A stretch of DNA of 64,000 bases, taken from Cycas panzhihuaensis (taxonomy: Eukaryota > Cycadophyta). Positions 56,781 to 64,000 of the stretch are shown here, piece after piece. The number at the start of each line of letters is the position of its first letter. The first letter of the stretch is position 1. Below the pieces are notes generated by a model. The model was not told where the DNA came from. It did not search any database and was given only the letters and a program-made list of their open reading frames with translations. The position numbers were made by a program, and so were the translations under genes. The DNA lies in NCBI GenBank assembly GCA_023213395.1, contig CM041465.1:129277741-129341740 (forward strand), in the 5' to 3' direction.

Positions 56781-58040
56781 TGATCTATTTTTAGATCTAT
56801 TAATTTCTTAATACTCTTCAAAATAAGTATAAAATACATTGGTAATATTTATTTTTATGTTTCTAACCTTCATTTAGCAGAAAAATGTCAATTAGACGCT
56901 TAAAAACTAAAACAAAATGTAATTCTGGTGCAACCGAGAAGTCTGCAGTGCAACCAACAAGTCTGTCAATGCAACAAAAAAGTCTATTAGTGTGACCAAG
57001 AAGTTTATTGTTGCAACCAAGAAGTTTGCAAGTGCAACCAAGAAGTTTGTCAGTTTGAGCAGTTTGTCAGTGCGACCAAGAAGTCTACCAGTGCAACCAA
57101 GAAGTCTACCAGTGCAATTACGAAGTTTGTTGGTACGACCAGGAAGTCTATCGGTATGACCAAGAAGTTTATTGATGCAACTAAGCAATCTATCGGTGCA
57201 ATCAAACAACCTACTAGTGTAATTAAAAAACTAAAAAAAAGGGAAAATTAGGCAGGAAAAATAAATTTTGATAGAGGAAAAGGATTTTATTTAGCACAAA
57301 AATTTAGAAGGATGATTTTACATGTGTTTTCTACATAATAAAAGAAAGAAACCCTAGATTAAATAGTTTTAAATTAGTTTTTCAACCAATCAAAATATTA
57401 GTTAAAAAACTAAAATGGAAAAACTATTTTAAGAAGAAACAAGCATGGCAGGGTTTTGAATCTACCTGCATTTGTTTAGAAATGGGAGGAAGTATACCTA
57501 ACAACTGTAGACGTAATAGGAGAAGCAAGAATCATGGGGAGATAATGTAGGGTAGCTTCCCAAAGAAGAAGAATGGCTCCAAACTAAAAACTACAAAAGA
57601 GAAATAGAGGTGCAAAGGAAAAATGGACAAAAGAAGTAGAAGAAAAGTGCCTAGATCTATTTGTCGGGGAATTGAAGAAGTCTAAGAAGGCTTAGACATA
57701 GCCGAAGGAGGAAGAAAACCAGTTATAGTAGTCTAAGGAAGATGCCCAAGCAGAAATCTTCTTTAAGAAAGGATTTGTGGCTAAATAATAGCCAAATCTT
57801 CATACGTAGATCATTGGTAAAGGTACTAGAGAGTATATAGCCACTCAAAATATGCTCAACACATATTCCTCCACTTTTAAATTACTATAAAAATCTTATT
57901 CATGCTCAATAGAGTGCAAAAATATGGAACTTTTGTAAGAAAATCAAAATATTTTTAAATATAGTGTATCATTATTGTATATTATTTTGAATCTGTTTCA
58001 ATTGGACTAAGTCTTCACTTTTCCATTTAAATTTGGATCA
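56781..58040 (+). repeat. G3 3' LTR, 1260 bp
   Basis: Starts TGATCTATTTTTAG and ends ATTTGGATCA. Pairs with 50860-52040. Confidence 0.93.
56928..57220. repeat. 21-bp minisatellite in the G3 3' LTR, about 14 units
   Basis: Same unit as in the 5' LTR, about 14 copies with one shortened unit near 57056. The extra four to five units account for most of the LTR length difference. Confidence 0.95.
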
Positions 58041-58817
58041 CACATAGTAAGAAAAGCTGGAAAAATAAGAATTATAGGTACATATGACATGTGCTTATCA
58101 TAATAGGTATGAAACATAGTGTACGTACCATTTACGGTACACTAACGGACAATAGGATATGCATGACTAGACCTAACCCAAAGGACACCAAAGGATAATA
58201 ACATCAGCCTTGAAGGACATACATACAAACGTACGGATGAAAAGGCACCAATTAAGAAAAACTAATTAAGTGTTAAGTGAAAGGACACATTGAGGCTAAA
58301 AAGGTATGGTTATGATAGGGAGTCATAACCCTTCATCAAAAGGTACCAAAGAGGCATATTTAAGGAATCTATCAAGAACCATTCTAATGGTAAGATCTGA
58401 ACATTCATTTCATATGGTGGTATAATAGACAACAAGTAGAATTAGTGGTATGGATTAAAGTTACAGTAGATACATTCTGTAATGCATTCCCTTTTTGAAT
58501 ATATGTGATAGAATTCTATGTTTATGGTTGGAATACATAAGGGATACATTCTAGAACTTATTGTATCAGACCTATTACTTAATAAAGAGAAGAATTACAT
58601 GAAAATTTGTGTTCTGTGTGTACTATGATGCTTGTATAATGGATAATTGTTAATTATTATACTACTATATCTAATTTGTGATGAAATTATGTGGAATTAT
58701 GAGTAAATCTATGATAACTCAGTGTATGAAGTATGTTGACTATATCCTAGACTAGACTACCAGTGACCCCTTGACAAGTGTACCTATATTAGTAGGGAGA
58801 TCATTTAAGAGTCTACA
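58041..58817 (+). repeat. G2 5' LTR, second part
   Basis: Resembles the G1 LTR from about base 95 to its end: GGTTATGATAGGGAGTCATA against GGTTATGACAGACAGTTATA, a TATTTAAG box, TTAATAAAG and the closing CTTGACAAGTGTACC. Ends GAGTCTACA; TTGATTCCATTGCCT follows as a primer-like site. Confidence 0.88.
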
Positions 58818-59188
58818 TTGATTCCATTGCCTACATCCATTGATGAGGGACTAGGCGAGGAGTTTTCATAAAAAGAGAATATTTAAAGTATAGAGGACCC
58901 TAGCTGTCGTCATGATGGTAGGTTGTAACTAAGCCCCTGACAGCCAGGGGACCTTCTAATACCACCTAAAAAGCCTTTAAGGATAAGAGAGCCACAAAAG
59001 GGTACTTCACCAAAGGGGAAAGAAATAGTAGACAAAGGGCGTTACAATGGTCAAAGGAGTCAAAATTAAGAAGGGCAAGAAGATTGAGTTTACATAATAA
59101 TGAGACTAAGGGACAGTTTGTTGAAGAATCAGAGGAAAGTAAAGTCTAGACACCTCAAGAATAAGTAGAGGAAAATAATAGTGAGCAA

Positions 59189-60260
59189 ATGGTACTAACA
59201 CCTACTCCAACCAAATATGACCTTTTAAGCCTGGAAAAGAAAGGAAAATCAAGAAAAGATGTGGAACAAAACAACATCCTAGGGAAGGAAGAATATACAA
59301 GTGTGGATAATACCCTAAAGGACCTAAGCAATAATGAGAAGGTGGAAAAGGAAGGTCCCTTGGCATATTGGAAGAATAAACTAACAAGGCAACTATTTGA
59401 GGAATCGTCAGATAGGGGTTTCGAGCAATCATATTTAGTAGTCATACCATTGATGGTACATATGCTAGGAGTACAAGATCTAATACATCTAAAAATACCA
59501 TTAAAAAATCCTCTATTCAAAAGAGATAGTGATGTACCAAGAAACCCAAGTGCATCACCTAAAATAAAGGATGGAGAAAAAGAAGTAGAATACTTTGAAG
59601 GGGCAAAAAGAGAAGGATCACCACTGGGTGGGACACCAGTGCAGTCACCAAGGATGGACTATTTTAGAGATTTGGTAAACTTATCTTCAATGACATCTCA
59701 GATGTAGCAGAGCATATGTATTTATTCTAGAATTTGGTCAATATGAAGAAAATCATAGACGAAGATGAAATAAAAGTGAGATTTTCCTACACACTAAGGG
59801 GAGTATCGTTAGCATGGTATAAAGAATTGGATAAAATAGAATCCTGGGAAAATATAAAGAAATCTTTTAAGGAAAGATTCTAGAGATTTTGAAGTAATAA
59901 AGCTATGGAAATTACCTTGAGAGAGATAAAGTAGAGCCATGGTGAATCAATATTAACTTACATCAGTTGTATGAAAATTATTGCTGCCAACATGATTAAC
60001 AAGATAGTTACAGACCATAATATGAAGAACTATTTTTCTAGAGGATTAAATAAAAAATTAAGGTCTATGATGCATGCATATCGATTAAAATCATTAAAAA
60101 ATACTTAAGATTTGGCATTGGACTTTGAAGCAGAAATGGATGCTCAAGTAGGGGAACATAATCCCCTTTTACCAAGGCTATAGGAAGAAATAAAGGAAAT
60201 CAAACAGAATTAGCATAATTGATCCTTTTGCCAAGTAGGAATATAAGAAGAAGAGTCTAA
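59189..60260 (+). pseudogene. G2 gag: N-terminal region and first capsid domain
   Basis: The frame 59189-59707 matches G1 (VLTPTPTKYDLL, LKDLSNNEKVEKEGP, REGSPLGGTPVQSPR). A one-base loss near 59672 shifts it. The capsid follows (FSYTLRGVSLAWYKEL, WENIKKSFKERF). TAG at 59728-59730 is at the same codon as in G1. Further stops are spread to 60250. Confidence 0.88.
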
Positions 60261-60261
60261 G

Positions 60262-60760
60262 ATGGAAGCTCTAAGGAAAGGGGTAGCTAAAATTAAGATG
60301 AGAAATAACAAAGAGGAAGAAGAAGTAAAGAAGAGAAAGACCGACAATTTAAAACCAAGAAATGGTGCATTATTTGTGAGGAAAGTTCACAGACAACTAA
60401 GGGATGTAAATCTAATCCAAGGAATAATGCAATGCACTAGAAAGATAAATGGTGTTATATATGTGACATGGATATTCATAACATAAGAGATTATTTTTAC
60501 AACTCTAGAGTAAGAGCTTATAGAGGATCAGGTTAGGAAAGAGGAAGCAATCCACCTCAAAATATATATACAACAAGGAGTACACAAGAATCCTCAAAGG
60601 AAAAACAACCAATGAGGAGATGTTTGATTTGTCTACAATTTGGGCATGGGAAATCAAATTGCCTAACTAAATAAGAATACGAACACAAACCATTTGTATG
60701 CAATAACTATGGACCAAGTGAGCATAAAATAGAGGATTGTAAAGGAAAGGTAAAAGCAAC
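60262..60760 (+). pseudogene. G2 zinc-knuckle array
   Basis: Four knuckle-like units in changing frames: CIICEESSQTTKGC (His changed to Gln, about 60370), CYICDMDIHNIRDY (last Cys lost), CLICLQFGHGKSNC (perfect, about 60625) and CNNYGPSEHKIEDC (second Cys lost, about 60700). The array matches G1 unit for unit. Confidence 0.82.
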
Positions 60761-61009
60761 CAACTTAATGACTATTATCCCAAAAAACATTAAGAATGTA
60801 AAACTCTAAAAGAAATAGAAAGAGAGAATAGATGAAGAATACCTAAACCTACAAATAAAAATAAGCAAATTTAAATAAGTGAAATAAGTATTAGAGGAGT
60901 TATCCCAATCTGAGATAATGCTACCAATGGATAAACCAGAAACGAAACATGAATATGTGAGAAAAAATAAATAAAAAGAGAAAATGCCTGAGGAGCAGAA
61001 GACAACCTC

Positions 61010-61510
61010 AATTGATACAAATGGAGGAGTTATTTAAGGGATTACTAGTGGAAGATATCCCATGAATACTATTGCTAATGGAAAATCTAGTGAAACAGTT
61101 ACAGTTAATAATCCCCTTATGCCAAGTGATAAATTGGATCAAAACAAGAATATTATAGCAACGAGAAGTCACTAAGAGTTTAAAGAAGATAATTCCATCC
61201 TTTGACATGGATCCAATGGTTACAATCAAAGTAATAGGAGAGAAATTTTCAAGGGTAATTATGGATGGAGAAACCGTTGTGAACATGTTACCAACCTCGA
61301 TAAGGTAAAAGATGGGGAGTACTAAGTTGGAAGCAGCAACTTATTCATTGAAATTGGCAAATGAATTATTGGTAATACAAGTTAGGAAACTAGCCAACAT
61401 TAAGGTGGATGTCATAAGAATCACCGCACGAATTGATTTTACAATTGTAGAAACAGAAAAAGATGTAACACCCTATCCAGCCTTGTTAGGATGACCATGG
61501 CTGTACAAAA
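61010..61510 (+). pseudogene. G2 protease region
   Basis: Active-site block VIMDGETVVNMLPTS at about 61257-61300 keeps the Asp that G1 lost. The end block PYPALLG at 61470-61492 is followed by a TGA where G1 has AGG of GRPWLY. Confidence 0.8.
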
Positions 61511-61536
61511 CCTAGGGTCTCTAAAATTGGAGAGAT

Positions 61537-62460
61537 GTGACCTTTACATTATCAGATAGTGGTAATGAAATGGTCCTTCTAATATTAGAAAAGAATTCTA
61601 TCGAGGTGATACTAGAGGATGGATCAAGCACAACTATTACGAGTAAGGAAACAACATCCTCATTTAATAAAGGAAACTTATACCATACAATTGAAGAGCC
61701 AAATAAGTTGATCAACTCTTAAGAAATAAAACCTACCTATAGGGGAATCTATAATTCTTCTAACGATGAGAATGGAATGAAATTTGTAGGTTATTAGTTA
61801 CAAGATGCTTACGAAGTTAATTCTTCTTCCTATAAGTGCAATTTATTTTCTAAATATATAATTGATGACATTAACTATAATTTAAAATCTTTTGATTATA
61901 TGGGGACTAATAATAATGTAGAAAATAGTGTAGAAAATAATAATAACTTAAACCTAACCCTAGACCTAAACCCCCCTATTCCTAGTATACCTAGTTTATT
62001 TTATAATTCTATAGTATCTAATACTAACCCTAACCCCCCATATGCCTTAAATATGGGTCCTAAGGTAGATTACCCTTCCCCACCCCTATTATAACCTAGG
62101 GAAGGAAGTAGAAATCCTTCCTTATCTTCTTTAGAGGTACACCCACCTAGTGATCATTCCTTTCCAAGTGTTGGCACCAAATATAAGGAAACAGAAAAGA
62201 ATCCAATGGGATATACCCCTAGAGACTCAAGTCTAGGTAGTAGGATAACCATACCCGAGGAAAGAAACCTTGAAATATACATTGGGGATTATGTCAAACC
62301 TTTTTATAGGGACCAACTATATGAAACCACTCACCTTACTCATTGTATAGAGTACTCGATAGATAAGAGAAATTGGGATAAATGTTAATGGCAAATAAAC
62401 TTGATACTAACCTTGTGAGGGACGACATGGTATTGGTACCTAGCCCACCAAGCTACCTTC
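61537..62460 (+). pseudogene. G2 linker domain
   Basis: Same blocks as G1: FTLSDSGNEMVL, EENLYHTIEEP-like, NMGPKVDYPSPPL, IPEERNLEIYIGDYVKP, HLTHCIEYSI. Broken into four open pieces. Function unknown. Confidence 0.72.
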
Positions 62461-62469
62461 CAGGGTTAG

Positions 62470-62890
62470 AAGGAACTATAATTAACATTTAGAATATAGT
62501 TTGACCACTCGAAGTAATTGAATATCCCATTATTCTATATAGGAGAATGCCCTAGTAAGTATATTCAAAAGTGCAGATAAGAATGGATATCCTTGAGTTT
62601 ACCGAAGAAAACATAGAGCAATCTTTTCCACCACACCTTACGTCAGGTGGCAAGGGATTGGATCTTAGAAAAAGAATAAAACCTAGATGCAACATGGGAA
62701 AACCTTTAAAAATGCTTTATAAAAACCTTCTCGTATTCATTAGAAGATAAAAACATTGAAAGGATACTTAAGGTTATTAGAAAATTAAGTACAAAACTAA
62801 AGTAAAAAGCCATGTCATCAATATGGAAGAAGGAGGAAGAAGAATCATAGGATGAAGGAAAAGAAGAAAATCCTAATTTTCTTATGGAAT
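62470..62890 (+). pseudogene. G2 second capsid-like domain
   Basis: Aligns to G1 20746-21147: FDHSK, FYIGECPSKYIQKCR, WISLSLPKKT, HHTLRQVARDWIL, ATWENL and KCFIKTF, then a Glu-rich tail. Five stops. Confirms that the domain between protease and RT is a family trait. Confidence 0.75.
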
Positions 62891-63059
62891 CCACCGAGAT
62901 TAATTATAGTGAAAGAAAAATAGAAGATACCTACACCTATAACATGGGAGATAAAAAAGATATTGAAATGATAAAATTAAAAACAACCAAAATTAATGTT
63001 GGAAGTAAGGAGGAACCCAAAACCATTTAGATTGGAGATTATTAGGATGACCAAACAAT

Positions 63060-64000
63060 AGCTTAAGCTCAACAATTATTTGAAGAGTTTTATGGTGTGT
63101 TTGCATGGTTGTATAAAGACCTTAAACACATTCCCCTAGAGATTGGAATACACTATATCAACCTGGTCGAAGGAGATAAGCTAGTAAAGCATAGACCATA
63201 CCAGATGAATCCTAAATACAAAGAAAAGGTAAAAGTAGAGCTAGATAAGATGTTGGAAATAGGATATATTTATGAAATTGACTACATCGATTAGGTAAGC
63301 CCTATAGTAGTCATTCCAAAGAAGAATGGAAAAATACATATCTGTATGGACTACACACAACTGAACAGAGTAACTAAAAAAGATCCCTTCCCATTGCCCT
63401 TTATAGAGGATATTTTGGAGGCCATAGGGGAAACAAAATATATTCCTTCACACAGATGGGTTTAATGGATATAACCAAGTATAAATTTCCTTGGAGGATT
63501 AGGCAAAAATAATGTTTATAACAAAATGGGAAATATATGCATATAGGGTAATTCCCTTTAGTCTTATAAATATCCTAGTTATATTTTGGAGGATAGTGAT
63601 TAACATATTCTACAAAATGATTAATAAAAAAGTGGCAGTCTTCTTGGATAATTGGACATTATACAGATTCATGAAAAACCATATGGATAATCTTAAAGAA
63701 ATGCTACAAATATGTCGTAAAAAGAAATTATATTTAAATCCAGAGAAATGTACCTTTTTTGTACCTATTGGAAACGTGTTGGGTTATATCGTGAGTAAAT
63801 AAGGATTATTAACAAACTCAACCATGGTATCTGCAACCATGCATTTCCTGGTACTGTTCATGAGAAAATAATTGAAAGGATTTTTGGGATTAACTAGTTA
63901 TTATAGAAAATTCATTATGAAGTATACATGCATATGTAGGCCCCTCAAAGAACTATTGAAAAAAGATGTTGAATGAGAATGGAGTAAAGAGCAACAACAG
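63060..64000 (+). pseudogene. G2 reverse transcriptase, runs off the window
   Basis: MNPKYKEKVKVELDKMLEIG, SPIVVIPKKNGKI, a frameshift near 63440, then VTTIFY-like and the catalytic box FLDN (second Asp lost) at about 63640-63651, LNPEKCTFFVPIGNVLGYIV, and [14 protein letters not shown] near 63880. The RNase H and integrase lie beyond the window. Confidence 0.93.

Larger units (their letters stand above)
50860..58040 (+). mobile_element. G3: different Ty3/Gypsy element inside the G2 LTR, 7.2 kb
   Basis: Two LTRs (50860-52040 and 56781-58040), a perfect tRNA-iMet primer site, and gag, protease, RT, RNase H and integrase on the + strand. The gag and RT resemble the chromovirus-like (Reina-type) plant Gypsy group more than G1/G2. 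Flanks read GCAC before and CACA after, so only CAC is shared and a clean 5 bp duplication is not seen. Heavily interrupted. Confidence 0.92.
50762..64000 (+). mobile_element. G2: second copy of the G1 Gypsy family, split by G3, 3' end beyond window
   Basis: Starts at 50762 (TGTTGGGATATATTTTGG) inside the LINE RT. The first 98 bases of its LTR resemble G1 (AACCATACAGAGGTATGCA against GACCATACAGAAGTATGCA). G3 interrupts it at 50860-58040, and the LTR resumes at 58041. Gag, knuckles, protease, linker, second capsid and RT follow in the G1 order to the window end. It is more diverged and more broken than G1. Confidence 0.9.

Noticed and set aside
1-64000. tRNA, rRNA or small RNA genes, and bacterial-type operons
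   Set aside because: No cloverleaf, rRNA block, ribosome-binding site or operon structure was found. The tRNA-like words are retrotransposon primer sites of 11-13 bases.

Overview
This window is plant nuclear repeat DNA. It is AT-rich and carries no intact protein-coding gene. Nearly all of it is decayed LTR retrotransposons (Ty1/Copia and Ty3/Gypsy) plus one LINE, stacked inside one another. The plant-type tRNA-iMet primer sites, the RNase H-bearing LINE and a fragment of a plant FRA1-type kinesin point to a large-genome seed plant. A gymnosperm is plausible, but the sequence alone does not decide it. Element names used here (Copia-1 to -6, TRG, G1 to G3) are local labels.

Layout. 1-4025 (-): Copia-1, cut by the window start, with a long non-coding stretch upstream. 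6061-6420 (-): an LTR with a primer site on one side and a purine tract on the other. 6421-8927 (-): Copia-2, which lacks its reverse transcriptase. 8928-10343: AT-rich non-coding sequence with a degenerate tandem duplication. 10358-10680 (-): a second LTR.

10681-30496 is a three-level nest. Copia-3 (-) is split inside its integrase by a 15.2 kb insertion, TRG (12781-27984, -), flanked by a perfect GCCTT duplication. TRG has LTRs, a primer site, a purine tract and only a gag gene. TRG is itself split by Gypsy element G1 (16312-26839, +), flanked by a perfect GTCAT duplication.

31549-35830 (+): Copia-4. 35984-39755 (+): Copia-5, ending at a GA microsatellite. 40612-40797 (-): a kinesin-4/FRA1 pseudogene fragment. 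41401-47726 (-): Copia-6, with both LTRs. 48436-50761 (-): LINE ORF2 remnant (RT, zinc-binding domain, RNase H), broken by Gypsy G2. 50762-64000 (+): G2, same family as G1, running off the window end; its 5' LTR is split by Gypsy G3 (50860-58040, +).

The most unusual content is the G1/G2 family. Its gag has up to four CCHC-type zinc knuckles in a row. A long linker and what looks like a second capsid-type gag domain lie between protease and reverse transcriptase. G1 also has an extra sense ORF after integrase and LTRs rich in GTAC words. The layout is the same in two copies that sit in different loci, so it is a property of the family and not a local rearrangement. All copies are interrupted by stops, many of which look like C-to-T or G-to-A transitions, so none should be active as written.
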